64,000 nt of DNA from NCBI GenBank assembly GCA_030427805.1, contig JAUICP010000005.1, positions 372,001 to 436,000 on the forward strand, given 5' to 3'. The notes below the pieces were generated by a model. The model was not told the DNA's origin, did no database searches, and saw only the letters and a list, made by a program, of their open reading frames with translations. Every line of letters starts with the position of its first letter. Position 1 is the first letter of the stretch. The position numbers and the translations under genes are program-made. The DNA comes from Bdellovibrionia bacterium (GTDB lineage: Bacteria; Bdellovibrionota; Bdellovibrionia; Bdellovibrionales; JAGQZY01). Below are positions 1 to 8,743 of the stretch, piece after piece.

Positions 1-1815
1 AGTATTTACCTCTACGCTGAAAACTCCTTCGACCCAGCGTACAGCCTAAGTACACTACTCGTTATCTTTGTATCTGGTAACACTATAATGACAACCAGAA
101 GCCTGTCGCTCTACTATGGCTTCGCTAGTCTCGGAACCTTTTATCTAGCCTATACAAATAATAGCTCCCATACTCTGCTCGCTTTTGCCGGAGTTATCTC
201 TTGTTATTTTATCTCTTTTGTCAGTCTTCAGGGACGACTCAGCATTCTCCACAATTTAAGGCAGAGTAAAGATGAAATTGCCAAAAAGGCTGACGAAATT
301 GAATCAACGGCCAAAGAGCTCTCTGAAATCAATCGCAAACTCGATAGTCTTGTGAACTCACTTGGACAAGCCTTTCTTATCTTTGATGAGTCAGGGCAAT
401 GTTCAAATATTTACTCAAAAGCGTGTCTTAAAATTCTTGAGTGCGACCCTCAACACAAGAATGTGACTGAAGTATTAAAAATTCCTGAAGACGAAAAAAC
501 GGGCTTCATTGATTGGGTCAGCATGGTCTTTGAGGAGCCCATTCCATTTGATGAACTCATCGATATGGCCCCTCAGGTCTACGATCACAGCGGTGGACGA
601 ATCATACCCCTTCAGTTTTTTCCAGTGAGAAATACAGAGGGACAAATCACCGACATCGTTCTTGTGGCTACAGATAAAACCGACGAGATCAAAGCCAATG
701 AAGCTGCAGAAAAAGAGCGTAAAAACGCTAAAATGATCAATAAAATTATTTTGCAAAAGAAAGCCTTCCGGGAATTCTTGATGTTGATCAAAAACTACAC
801 GAAAATTTTCAACGAGACTTTGTCTAAAGATGCTCCTGACCACAACGTGGTCGAAGAGTACATGCGATACCTGCACACAATAAAGGGTTCCGCAGGCATG
901 TTTTTTATGGATGATTTCGGCGAAGCGGTACACGTACTAGAGGATGCTTGGTCAGAAACTGAAAACGTCTCAGATTTACAAAAAGAAATGAACCGCAAGA
1001 AAATGCTCGAAGAAGTCGGCCAAATTTACGAGCGTTTCTTTAACTTTGTCGACGAGCACGAGAGAATTCTCGGTGCTGGGACGGTATCAGAAGAACGAAT
1101 TATTGAGCTACCTCTGAGTCGCCTCAAAGAGACGACTCAATTTGCTGTTAAGCACGACACTCCAGATGTTGTCGTAGACCGTCTCGTGGATCTCATTAAA
1201 GAACCCATTATCGAAAGTCTACTTCAATACAGCCATTTGGTGGTCGAACTCGGCAACCAACAAGGAAAAGCCATTCTTCCGATTAACTTTGTCAATGGTG
1301 ACTTCCAGATTGTTCCCGAGCCCTTTACAGAGGTCTTTAATACCATGGTTCACATTTTTAGAAATGCGGTCGACCACGGCATTGAGGAGTTCGATGAAAG
1401 GGATGATCTCGGTAAAGACTTCCAGAGCCGAATGAATATCAATATTATTTCGCCGGTTGATGGGGACTCTGCCCGCTTCAGGATGGTTATTGAAGACGAT
1501 GGTCGCGGTATTAACCCCGAGATCATCCGCGAAAAACTCAAAGAAAAAGGGGCCGAGGACTTGGCCGCCGAAACAGACGATCACAAGGTCATCCAACACA
1601 TATTTAGCAAAGCCTTTTCTACCAAAGAAGAGGTCACAGAACTCTCTGGTCGCGGCGTCGGCTTAGATGCCGTCAAAGACTCGGTTGCTAAGGTCGGTGG
1701 AAGTGTTTGGGTCGAGTCAGAGGTTGGAGTGGGGTCAAAATTTATCATTGATCTCCCCGATCTCAGCGCACAGATTATCTTCTCAGAAGAGCCGGCCAAG
1801 AAAAACGTCGCATAA
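1..1815 (+). CDS. CheA-like hybrid sensor kinase with HPt domain (5' end outside window)
   Basis: The reading frame is open from base 1 through the first in-frame ATG at 88 without a stop, so the gene starts upstream of the window. Numbering from that ATG, hydrophobic segments lie before residue 60, followed by a coiled coil (about 60-95) and a PAS-like region (about 95-200). An HPt domain follows with His263 in HTIKGSAGMF, the expected phosphorylation site. A CheA-type ATPase domain has the N box around His422 (NAVDHG), the G1 box EDDGRGI and the G2 box GRGVGLDAV near 521. There is no CheW-like P5 domain; the protein ends about 30 residues after the ATPase domain. It probably phosphorylates the CheY encoded nearby (inference). 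An 8-bp tandem repeat follows its stop. Confidence 0.85.
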   Translation, partial: SIYLYAENSFDPAYSLSTLLVIFVSGNTIMTTRSLSLYYGFASLGTFYLAYTNNSSHTLLAFAGVISCYFISFVSLQGRLSILHNLRQSKDEIAKKADEIESTAKELSEINRKLDSLVNSLGQAFLIFDESGQCSNIYSKACLKILECDPQHKNVTEVLKIPEDEKTGFIDWVSMVFEEPIPFDELIDMAPQVYDHSGGRIIPLQFFPVRNTEGQITDIVLVATDKTDEIKANEAAEKERKNAKMINKIILQKKAFREFLMLIKNYTKIFNETLSKDAPDHNVVEEYMRYLHTIKGSAGMFFMDDFGEAVHVLEDAWSETENVSDLQKEMNRKKMLEEVGQIYERFFNFVDEHERILGAGTVSEERIIELPLSRLKETTQFAVKHDTPDVVVDRLVDLIKEPIIESLLQYSHLVVELGNQQGKAILPINFVNGDFQIVPEPFTEVFNTMVHIFRNAVDHGIEEFDERDDLGKDFQSRMNINIISPVDGDSARFRMVIEDDGRGINPEIIREKLKEKGAEDLAAETDDHKVIQHIFSKAFSTKEEVTELSGRGVGLDAVKDSVAKVGGSVWVESEVGVGSKFIIDLPDLSAQIIFSEEPAKKNVA

Positions 1816-1833
1816 TATCGGTATCGTTTCAAA

Positions 1834-1893
1834 CATCAAAACATCAAAACATCAAAACATCAAAACATCAAAACATCAAAACATCAAAACATC
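1834..1893. repeat. 8-bp tandem repeat, about 7.5 copies
   Basis: The unit catcaaaa repeats seven times without change from 1834 to 1889 and then breaks off in catcat. It lies 19 bases after the kinase stop codon, between convergent genes. It is a simple-sequence array that could vary in copy number by slippage. It is outside any supported coding frame, so any effect would be on mRNA 3' ends. Confidence 0.95.
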
Positions 1894-1942
1894 ATCCAAT
1901 CATTTGGATCAAGGCAACATCCCATTCATTTGGATTTTCAAA

Positions 1943-2461
1943 CTAATTAAAATTATGGAAGAGAAGTTCGGCCCAGAAGGTTCCGTGATTAGTGTGGATT
2001 TCTTGGCTCCACTTGGTTGCACTCAGAGGAGAAAAAACTTTATGATTGGGGCCCATAACGACGATTGGCAGGCACATTTTGAAGCCATAGCCATAATCAT
2101 TCAGGCTCTCTTTTAAGAGCCCATAAACGACGTTAGTGAGCTCTGCGACCGAGTCTATGGCTCGGTCATCAATTTTCTTAATATCTTTACTATAGAATTC
2201 AGAGAGGATGGGAAATACAGTCTCAGAACTAAAACTCAGACTAAATGTTCCTTCGAGATCGTCCTGGACGACACCAATGATCCCGGAAATATCATGCTTG
2301 TAATTGATTAAGCTTCCCTCGGTATTGAACACGCGAACCTGACCTTTTCTCAGATTCGTTCGAGTCATCTGATAAAAAGTCTCGTTAACGCATTCGAATA
2401 CGATTTGGCACAATTGATCCCCTCGAGACAAATCGAGGAGACTCCCCTGTTCCGCAGCCAT
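1943..2461 (-). CDS. CheX/CheC-like chemotaxis phosphatase
   Basis: A 172-residue protein of CheX size. It carries the active-site pattern E-x2-N of the CheC/CheX/FliY phosphatases at Glu107 and Asn110 (AELTN). The family removes phosphate from CheY-P. It sits directly downstream of a cheY gene (16-base gap) and near a CheA-like kinase, which fits. AGGAG lies 6 bases before the ATG at 2461. It could instead be a CheX-like output or adaptor domain without phosphatase activity; the second E-x2-N of CheC is absent, as in CheX. Confidence 0.75.
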   Translation of the reverse strand: MAAEQGSLLDLSRGDQLCQIVFECVNETFYQMTRTNLRKGQVRVFNTEGSLINYKHDISGIIGVVQDDLEGTFSLSFSSETVFPILSEFYSKDIKKIDDRAIDSVAELTNVVYGLLKESLNDYGYGFKMCLPIVVMGPNHKVFSPLSATKWSQEIHTNHGTFWAELLFHNFN

Positions 2462-2477
2462 GGAAAGCTCCTATTCC

Positions 2478-2894
2478 CTATGCAGAAGCTCGTGCTGGAG
2501 TCTGCATCAAGATCCGTTCAATCTTCTTTGAGATTTGCGCCTTATTAAACGGCTTCACAACGTAATCTTTTGCACCTTGCTTGAGGGCTTGAACAACGTT
2601 GGCTCGGTCCCGTTCAGCAGTCACCATAACGATAGGAAGATCGCTCATTTCTGGGCGCGATTTAACCTCTTTGAGCATATCGATACCGCTCATATTCGGC
2701 ATGTTCCAATCACAAAAAACCAAGTCAAATGGCTCTTTCTTTGATTGAGCCTCGGCCAGCATGTCTAAACCTTGCTGTCCATCTTTGGCCTCGTGAATAT
2801 TAGTAATCCCTAAATCTTTAAGAATATTTTTAATACTCGCGCGCACCATTGAAAAATCGTCGACTAGAAGTATTTTAGCCTCAGGTATATTCAC
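2478..2894 (-). CDS. cheY: CheY-like single-domain response regulator
   Basis: A 138-residue receiver domain with all conserved residues: Asp12-Asp13, phospho-acceptor Asp62 (FCDWNMP), Thr92 and Lys114 (VKPF). No output domain is attached, as in CheY proteins that act on the flagellar switch or on a phosphorelay. The start codon is GTG at 2894, preceded by GGAGGAACCG. The cheX-like gene follows 16 bases downstream, suggesting a two-gene operon. The CheA-like kinase at the left edge is the obvious phosphodonor, which is an inference. Confidence 0.92.
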   Translation of the reverse strand: MNIPEAKILLVDDFSMVRASIKNILKDLGITNIHEAKDGQQGLDMLAEAQSKKEPFDLVFCDWNMPNMSGIDMLKEVKSRPEMSDLPIVMVTAERDRANVVQALKQGAKDYVVKPFNKAQISKKIERILMQTPARASA

Positions 2895-3062
2895 CGGTTC
2901 CTCCTCTATTTTTCATTACATTATTCGGAAAAATGGCTAGTTATATTGAGTAATTAATGTCTTGTTAAGGGCGAGAGAGACCAAAGGCCAATTAAACCTC
3001 CTCGGGTCCCAGTTTGGTACACCTAGACTCAAGAAAGCTTAATATAAGATCGATAATTACAT

Positions 3063-4055
3063 ATGGGCGCAAAAAAATTGGACCAACCAGACTATTCCAA
3101 TGATCAAGCCGTTTTAGAGTATCTCTCTGAAGTGGCTAAAGAAGATGAGCCCCAAGCGCTCTTCGAAGAGGTCGTTCGAAATACCAAGGGAACGATTCAA
3201 AAGATCGCCCACCGTCTTGCCTTTTACGAAAAGCAAATGAATGAACTCGTCGACATGTCCGCCGAAGGCGTTCGCATGGAGAGCGATCTCTTCATGGCCC
3301 GAACGGTTCAAGACAACTACATGCCCATCAACAGCGCCTCCATAGGCGGAATGGAAATCGCCGGTTTTAATATACCTTGTACAGAAGTTTCAGGGGACTG
3401 GTGGTACTACTCAGAGACTGAGAATTATATATTCTTGTGGATCGGCGATGCCACCGGACACGGTATTGCTCCCGCCCTTCTCACCTGTGCTGCTAACTCG
3501 GCAATGAGTGTGATCAAGGATCTCACAGAGTCACCGGCTACGGCCATGGAGCTTCTTAATAACTGTCTTTATGACACCGGTAAAGGAAGCATGATGATGA
3601 CCGCCTTTGCCTGTACCCTCGATAAGCAAACAGGTCAGTTCACCTACTCAGTTGCAAGCCACGACCCTCCGTTTATCATACGCGACCTCAATGAGAAGAC
3701 GCGAATGAAGGATTTTATTTACCTCAATGAAAACAATTCGAATCGCCTCGGAGAAAAGGAAGGGTCCAAATATTCTGAAAGCACCGGACAACTTCAACAT
3801 GGCGACTATCTCATCCTTACGACCGATGGAATTCCCGAAGCTAGAAATCCTGAGGGTGACGAGTTGGGTGATCGCAAGTTCACTAAATTCATTGTTAAAA
3901 ATATTCTAGACAATAAAAAGAACGACGACATCAAAGCCGCTGCAAAAGGGATTCTCAACGACGTTAATAGCTTTCGCAGCTACGCCGAGCAAGAAGACGA
4001 CCTCACACTCATTCTGTGTACCTATGATAGCCTCAGTGGTTTTTTCAACGAATAA
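3063..4055 (+). CDS. SpoIIE/RsbU-type PP2C phosphatase
   Basis: The 330-residue protein has a helical N-terminal part (about 1-75), then a PP2C SpoIIE domain. Metal-binding aspartates are visible at Asp112 (SGDWW), Asp129 (GDATGHG), TTDGIPEA and the C-terminal EDDLTL. Proteins of this family dephosphorylate Ser/Thr residues, often on anti-sigma-factor antagonists; no such partner is encoded here. It is divergent from cheY across a 168-base spacer. No strong ribosome binding site precedes the ATG. Its place beside CheA/CheX/CheY-like genes suggests shared signalling (inference). Confidence 0.88.
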   Translation: MGAKKLDQPDYSNDQAVLEYLSEVAKEDEPQALFEEVVRNTKGTIQKIAHRLAFYEKQMNELVDMSAEGVRMESDLFMARTVQDNYMPINSASIGGMEIAGFNIPCTEVSGDWWYYSETENYIFLWIGDATGHGIAPALLTCAANSAMSVIKDLTESPATAMELLNNCLYDTGKGSMMMTAFACTLDKQTGQFTYSVASHDPPFIIRDLNEKTRMKDFIYLNENNSNRLGEKEGSKYSESTGQLQHGDYLILTTDGIPEARNPEGDELGDRKFTKFIVKNILDNKKNDDIKAAAKGILNDVNSFRSYAEQEDDLTLILCTYDSLSGFFNE

Positions 4056-4086
4056 TTAAGAGAGTAAAAAAGAATTCCGCCGCTTA

Positions 4087-4785
4087 TCAACTCGCTTGTT
4101 GATTAGAAATTGAGCCATGGGCCTTGAGTAAACTAATCATCTGGTTAAGGGCAAAGTCCTTTTTTGGAATGTGCAATAGAAGCCCTAAGCTCTGGGCGTA
4201 GAAATCGCGATCAATGGTTTTGCGATAGCCCGGACGATCGAAGTCTTCTTGCCAAAGCTTGTTATCGTCAAAACAGAGGATCCTGTTTTCGAGTTTGATT
4301 TCCGCTCGCTGTAGGGTCAATGAGTCATCGAGATTTAAGTTGATTTCCGTATTATTCGGCCCTTGATACCAAACTTGCTTTTCTTCTTCAGATTTAACAT
4401 ATTGAGGATTCACTTTTCTGACTTGAAGTGCCGTCAGGCGAATATTCAAGAAGTCGAAAATCGAGAGTCTTACAGTGCAATCAAGGTCGACAAATTCACC
4501 GGCTATGCGCCCTTCGATCTTGCGCACCAAACGAATTTTTAGCGGCAAAACAGGATAACCTGCAAGCAGAAGCTCCATTTGGTAAAGCATCCCGACATCG
4601 AGATTACTAAAGTGGTCTTCGGCGGTAAAAGAAATCCCATTGTAGCTGAGATCAATAACCTTTAACTGGTCCCCTGAAGCCAAACGAACATGGGCTCCAA
4701 GAAAATCAAATACTGGCTCCTCATAAGAAGAAAAAGGAACACGATAGTAACGTCTCTTAAATTTGTACTGACTCTGATTGATCAT
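4087..4785 (-). CDS. PilZ-domain protein
   Basis: The 232-residue protein starts with the c-di-GMP-binding arginine pattern R-x3-R (Arg11 and Arg15, RRYYR) and continues with D-x-S-x2-G (Asp45 to Gly50, DLSYNG). Both are the ligand-binding motifs of PilZ domains. The C-terminal half is unassigned and has no recognisable enzyme motif. GGAGGAACT precedes the ATG. It is one of three PilZ proteins in the window. It is convergent with the SpoIIE phosphatase gene. Confidence 0.8.
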   Translation of the reverse strand: MINQSQYKFKRRYYRVPFSSYEEPVFDFLGAHVRLASGDQLKVIDLSYNGISFTAEDHFSNLDVGMLYQMELLLAGYPVLPLKIRLVRKIEGRIAGEFVDLDCTVRLSIFDFLNIRLTALQVRKVNPQYVKSEEEKQVWYQGPNNTEINLNLDDSLTLQRAEIKLENRILCFDDNKLWQEDFDRPGYRKTIDRDFYAQSLGLLLHIPKKDFALNQMISLLKAHGSISNQQAS

Positions 4786-4888
4786 AGTTCCTCCAGCAAA
4801 ATAGCCTAGATTTCAGTCTAATAGAGGGCGCTAGGCAAAAAAACTGGCTTGTAAAACGACTTATTATTATGAGACAGAATTTTTGCTT

Positions 4889-4917
4889 TTGACAAAAAAG
4901 TGTAGAACTTCTATGCA
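4889..4917 (+). promoter_or_regulatory. Sigma70-like promoter before the atoE-type gene
   Basis: A perfect -35 box TTGACA (4889-4894) is followed after 17 bases by TATGCA (4912-4917). Transcription would begin near 4924, giving a very short leader before the ATG at 4936. The -10 box is imperfect. Confidence 0.5.
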
Positions 4918-4935
4918 CTATTTTGAGGTAAGCCT

Positions 4936-6240
4936 ATGAAATCTTTTATAAATCGAGTCGACCACCTAGTACTCAGATATTTACCAGACCCCTTTGTCAT
5001 TGCCCTTCTTCTCACTCTATTTGTCTACGCGATGGCCTATCTAACAACCGAATTCTCAACTTACTATTTGAGCGTTTACTGGTTCGATAATTTCTGGAAG
5101 CTTTTGCAATTTACTTTGCAAATGGCTCTCATCCTAGCCACGGGTTATGCCCTCTCTCAAGCACCCATCTTTCAAAAACTTTTGAGTCTTCTTGCGGGCC
5201 TCATGAATACCTACAGTAAGGCCATTGTTGGCATAACCCTCATTGCCGGTATTGCATCATTAATTAATTGGGGGTTTGGCCTGGTCATTGGTGCGATCGT
5301 TGCCAAGAAGTTAATACAAATTTACCCCCATTATAATTTCAAACGCTTGGTTGCGAGTAGCTATAGCGGATTTATTCTCTGGCACGGGGGAGTTAGCGGA
5401 TCAATCCCCTTAGCCGTGAATACGCCCGACAATTTCAGCGTGAAAATTATCGGCCATACCTTAGAGCTCAGTCAGACTCTACTTTCACCGGTTAATCTCA
5501 CAGCCATCTTCGGACTTTTGCTGATCCTCCCCCTTACAAATTGGCTGATCGCCCGAAATGATGAACAAGGGAGTGTCGTTTCAAATGCCGAGAACTCTAA
5601 AATGGACTCCTCGCCACCGATTGACTTGAAAGATCGAACTTTAACCAATGCATTTTGCCTCTTCGCACTTTTTGGCCTCTTAGCCTTTTTGATGAGTAAA
5701 GCTCCTTTTCATATTAATTTGAATTCTATTAACTTTATTTTTCTATTCCTCGGCCTATTCCTTCACCAATCAAGCCGTTCCTATTCGAAGTCTTTTGGTG
5801 AGGGGGTTTCTAAAGTATCTCCGATTCTTCTGCAATACCCTCTCTACGCCGGGATCATGGGAATTATGAGTGAGTCGGGTTTGGCTCGGGATATCTCGCA
5901 ACTCTTTATTGACCTTTCGGGCAGCGAGAGTTTCGCTTTCTTAAGTTTTTTAAGTGCAGGCTTCATCAATATTTTTGTTCCGTCGGGGGGAGGACAATGG
6001 GTTGTTCAGGGACCCATCGTGATACCGGCGGCACAAAACCTGGGCGTAGATTTAGGCCTCGCAACTATGGCCGTAGCCTGGGGAGACGCTTGGACAAATT
6101 TACTTCAACCCTTTTGGGCTCTACCCCTACTTTCAATTGCCGGCCTGTCGACAAAGGACATTATGGGTCAACTTTTGGTTTTACTCGTGGTCTCGGGAGC
6201 TTTTCTCTCTAGCCTTTTTCTGATATTTGCGCTTTTATAG
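4936..6240 (+). CDS. atoE: Short-chain fatty acid transporter, AtoE family
   Basis: The 434-residue integral membrane protein has around twelve hydrophobic segments. Its N-terminus, with FINRVDHLVLRYLPDPFVIA, is typical of the AtoE short-chain fatty acid transporter family, as are the NWGFGLVIGAIVAKK and FVPSGGGQWVVQGP stretches. AtoE imports acetoacetate or butyrate-like acids. No CoA-transferase or thiolase genes are adjacent, so its substrate here is unknown. GAGG lies 8 bases before the ATG. The asparaginase-like gene follows 34 bases downstream and may be co-transcribed. Confidence 0.85.
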   Translation: MKSFINRVDHLVLRYLPDPFVIALLLTLFVYAMAYLTTEFSTYYLSVYWFDNFWKLLQFTLQMALILATGYALSQAPIFQKLLSLLAGLMNTYSKAIVGITLIAGIASLINWGFGLVIGAIVAKKLIQIYPHYNFKRLVASSYSGFILWHGGVSGSIPLAVNTPDNFSVKIIGHTLELSQTLLSPVNLTAIFGLLLILPLTNWLIARNDEQGSVVSNAENSKMDSSPPIDLKDRTLTNAFCLFALFGLLAFLMSKAPFHINLNSINFIFLFLGLFLHQSSRSYSKSFGEGVSKVSPILLQYPLYAGIMGIMSESGLARDISQLFIDLSGSESFAFLSFLSAGFINIFVPSGGGQWVVQGPIVIPAAQNLGVDLGLATMAVAWGDAWTNLLQPFWALPLLSIAGLSTKDIMGQLLVLLVVSGAFLSSLFLIFALL

Positions 6241-6274
6241 ACCCCATAAGTAAGAGGATAACGAGGGACTCTCC

Positions 6275-6823
6275 ATGAATGAAAACAAACACATAGTGAT
6301 ATTAACCACCGGCGGAACCATTGAGAAATCCTACAGTGAATTCGAAGGGGCCCTAACGAACAGAGAGTCACAGTTAAAGGCACGCCTTCTTTCTCTCCTC
6401 AGACTTCCCAAAACGAGCATTGAAGTCAACGAGGTCATGGCCAAGGATTCTTTGGATATGACAGAAGAAGATCGTCATTTAATTCTTGAGCAAATCAAAG
6501 AGCATTCTGCGAAAAAATCACCGATCATTATTCTTCATGGAACGGACACCTTAGAACAAACCGCTAAACTTGTTTTCGAAGCCGGCCCGTGGGACATTCC
6601 AATTATATTTACAGGAGCAATGGTACCAGCAGGCTTTATCGACACCGATGCCAATCAGAATTTTACTGAATCCCTGATCGCCGCACAAATTCTGCCCTCG
6701 GGGGTTTACGTGGTTTTCCACAATCAGATTTTTCAAGTTCCAAATGTGCAAAAGAACAAACCCATGGCTACATTCGAAACTAAAGATGGCCAAGGGGACT
6801 ACCGCAGCCGTGTCGAAAACTAA
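6275..6823 (+). CDS. Single-domain asparaginase-like protein
   Basis: The 182-residue protein corresponds to only the N-terminal half of an L-asparaginase. It has the TTGGTIE motif with Thr15 and the HGTDTLE motif with Thr90 and Asp91. The C-terminal domain of full-length enzymes (about 330 residues) is absent, yet the frame ends cleanly and the next gene is on the other strand, so it is not an obvious frameshift. Stand-alone N-domain proteins of this kind occur as a small family. The reaction is not proven. It may hydrolyse Asn or a related amide. Confidence 0.7.
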   Translation: MNENKHIVILTTGGTIEKSYSEFEGALTNRESQLKARLLSLLRLPKTSIEVNEVMAKDSLDMTEEDRHLILEQIKEHSAKKSPIIILHGTDTLEQTAKLVFEAGPWDIPIIFTGAMVPAGFIDTDANQNFTESLIAAQILPSGVYVVFHNQIFQVPNVQKNKPMATFETKDGQGDYRSRVEN

Positions 6824-6833
6824 ATACTCAATT

Positions 6834-7133
6834 CTATTTGAGTAAGTTTTCTACCTTATCAATTTTATCTTGAATCCCCTGCTCTTTATCGGTTCGAGTT
6901 CCCACCCTCAAAGTCGATGATATTCGTACCGTTCCCTTTTTATGGAGCTCTTCATGGCACTGCTTGATCAGGGCAAAAACTTCATCCCAAGGCCCTTCTA
7001 TATTGGTGCCATATCCATGAAGTTGATATTTCAAACCCGAATCTCGGATTAGCTTTTCGACAGCGGCAACCTCCTGAGAGACCGAAACTCCCACCCCGAT
7101 GGGGATGAGACAGAAATCCACAATGACTCGCAT
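6834..7133 (-). CDS. MTH1187/YqgV-type thiamine-binding-like protein
   Basis: About 99 residues resembling the MTH1187/YkoF-type small ferredoxin-like family. The pattern comprises an early I-P-I-G-x-G-x-S-V motif, a central YQLHGYGTNIEGPWDE motif and a C-terminal RVGTRTDK. Members bind thiamine or related molecules, and the function is mostly uncharacterised. I start it at the ATG at 7133, because GGGAGG is spaced correctly before it; an in-frame ATG lies 21 bases upstream. It is convergent with the asparaginase-like gene (10-base gap). Confidence 0.75.
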   Translation of the reverse strand: MRVIVDFCLIPIGVGVSVSQEVAAVEKLIRDSGLKYQLHGYGTNIEGPWDEVFALIKQCHEELHKKGTVRISSTLRVGTRTDKEQGIQDKIDKVENLLK

Positions 7134-7250
7134 TGGCCCTCCCTTGGCATACAAATAAGAATGTTATTTCAAAAATTTCATTTTTTACACCCAATGCTCA
7201 TAAAATTTGAAAAATCTTATTCTAATGTCAGGATTCCATCAAGGGTCTTG

Positions 7251-7256
7251 TATAAT
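7251..7256 (+). promoter_or_regulatory. Probable -10 box before the PiT-like gene
   Basis: TATAAT occurs 50 bases before the TTG start at 7306. Only a weak -35 resemblance is present upstream (TGTCAG at 7226-7231, 19-base spacing). Confidence 0.35.
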
Positions 7257-7305
7257 GCGTCAAAGTGGAGTTTATAGGAGCGGTGGATATCTAGTGAGGT
7301 TTTGA

Positions 7306-8265
7306 TTGGACTATAGTACGCTCTTTATGATTCTGGGCTTTGTCGCTGCCGCTTACTCTATCGTTGCTAACGACGCCATTCAAACCCTAGGAACATTCAT
7401 TAGTTCCAATGGTAAACGTCCTTGGTGGGTCCTCTGGGGCTTCTCCTGTTTAATCCTAGGTGGAGTTTTGATCTATGGTTGGCTCGCCTACAACGGTGAT
7501 GTTTCCTACGGCCGCCTCGGCAAGAAATTTCCGGTACCCGAAGCTTTCACTTGGGTTCACGCTATTCCCCCATTTTTAATCATAATTCTCACTCGTTACG
7601 GAATCCCTGTGAGTACGACCTTCTTGGTTCTCACCGTTTTTGCCCCCACTGTTCTTTCAGCCATCCTCCTCAAATCGGCCCTTGGTTATTTGGTGGCCTT
7701 TGTTGTGGGCCTTCTCGTTTATATTTTTGTTTCGAAGGTCGTCGAAAAGAAGTTTATGAGTAGCCGCGAAAAACCTGTGGCCAACTACTGGGTTGCCCTG
7801 CAGTGGATATCGACTGGCTTTTTATGGTCCCAGTGGTTGATTCAAGACTTAGCTAATATCTTTGTTTACATGCCGACGCGCCAGTTAGACTTACAAACGG
7901 TTTTAGTATCTCTGGCAGTTCTCTTTCTTTTGAGTGCGATGATCTTTTATCGCAGAGGCGGAGAAATCCAGGGGATCGTCAATAGCAAGACGAATACAAC
8001 TGACATTCGCTCAGCGACAATTGTCGACTTCATTTACGCTCTCATTTTATTATTCTTTAAAAACATGAGTGATATCCCAATGAGCACAACCTGGGTTTTC
8101 ATTGGTTTACTTGCCGGTAGAGAGCTCGGACTGACTCTATCGCTTTCAATTCGCCCCAGTCGCGGCACCATCGGAATGATCTTTAAAGACGCTGGAAAAG
8201 CTTTTATCGGTCTCGCTGTTAGTGTCGCATTAGCTGTAAGCCTACCTTACCTGAATAGTCTATGA
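7306..8265 (+). CDS. PiT-like membrane transporter
   Basis: A 319-residue protein with about eight hydrophobic segments. Two half-repeats resemble the inorganic phosphate transporter (PiT) signature: ANDAIQTLGTF near residue 22 and IPVSTTF near 100, then DIPMSTTWVF near 255. Classical PiT proteins read NDAANALG and PVSTTH, so this is a divergent member and the phosphate substrate is inferred. The start is TTG directly after an in-frame stop, with GTGAGG spaced 6 bases before it. The next Met is at 7327. A universal stress protein gene follows after 31 bases, suggesting an operon. Confidence 0.65.
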   Translation: MDYSTLFMILGFVAAAYSIVANDAIQTLGTFISSNGKRPWWVLWGFSCLILGGVLIYGWLAYNGDVSYGRLGKKFPVPEAFTWVHAIPPFLIIILTRYGIPVSTTFLVLTVFAPTVLSAILLKSALGYLVAFVVGLLVYIFVSKVVEKKFMSSREKPVANYWVALQWISTGFLWSQWLIQDLANIFVYMPTRQLDLQTVLVSLAVLFLLSAMIFYRRGGEIQGIVNSKTNTTDIRSATIVDFIYALILLFFKNMSDIPMSTTWVFIGLLAGRELGLTLSLSIRPSRGTIGMIFKDAGKAFIGLAVSVALAVSLPYLNSL

Positions 8266-8296
8266 GGCGAGATTTTCAGGTTGAGATGGAGAGTTT

Positions 8297-8743
8297 ATGA
8301 AATCAAGAAAAGTCGTTGTCTGCATTGATGATATGAAAAATTTCCTCGAATCCTACGAGAAAAAAGAGAGCTTTATCGACGAGCTCAAAGCCCAAGATGT
8401 GACCTTCCTCCATGTTTTTGAAAAGACATTTTATAACGATGAATTTTCACAGTATTCTTGGCCTTCAGAAGAACTGTACTCTGAGATTAACGAGAAGGTG
8501 AATGAACGCCTAAAGAAAATTGCAGATGGTTTTTCTAATGTGGTGAATAGTTCGAATACTGCATGCATTATCGAAGATGATGCCCGCCAGGCGGTGACCC
8601 AATACCTTAAAATCAACAAAGCCGATAAGGTTATCGTTTTTGCCCGTGGATTGAGTCAGCTTGAAGAACTCTTTCTGAGTTCAATGACGGAGCATTTGGT
8701 TCGCACAGCACCCTGCCCAATCCTAGTCATGCGTGAAAAATAA
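8297..8743 (+). CDS. Universal stress protein (UspA) family
   Basis: The 148-residue protein has the UspA layout: an initial strand VVVCIDD, a central FLHVFEK and the C-terminal motif region SSMTEHLVRTAPCPILVMR. The usual ATP-binding G-x2-G-x9-G(S/T) is degenerate (ARGLSQLEELFLSSMTEHL), so nucleotide binding is doubtful. GGAGAG precedes the ATG. Placement right after the PiT-like transporter resembles the common pairing of Usp proteins with transporters, where they may modulate transport (inference). Confidence 0.75.
   Translation: MKSRKVVVCIDDMKNFLESYEKKESFIDELKAQDVTFLHVFEKTFYNDEFSQYSWPSEELYSEINEKVNERLKKIADGFSNVVNSSNTACIIEDDARQAVTQYLKINKADKVIVFARGLSQLEELFLSSMTEHLVRTAPCPILVMREK

Noticed and set aside
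1834-1893. CRISPR-like look of the repeats
   Set aside because: Units are 8 bp with no spacers.
1667-2116. Plus-strand ORF of 149 codons through the 8-bp repeat
   Set aside because: It begins inside the kinase gene in another frame, reads through simple repeats and lies antisense to the CheX-like gene; no ribosome binding site.
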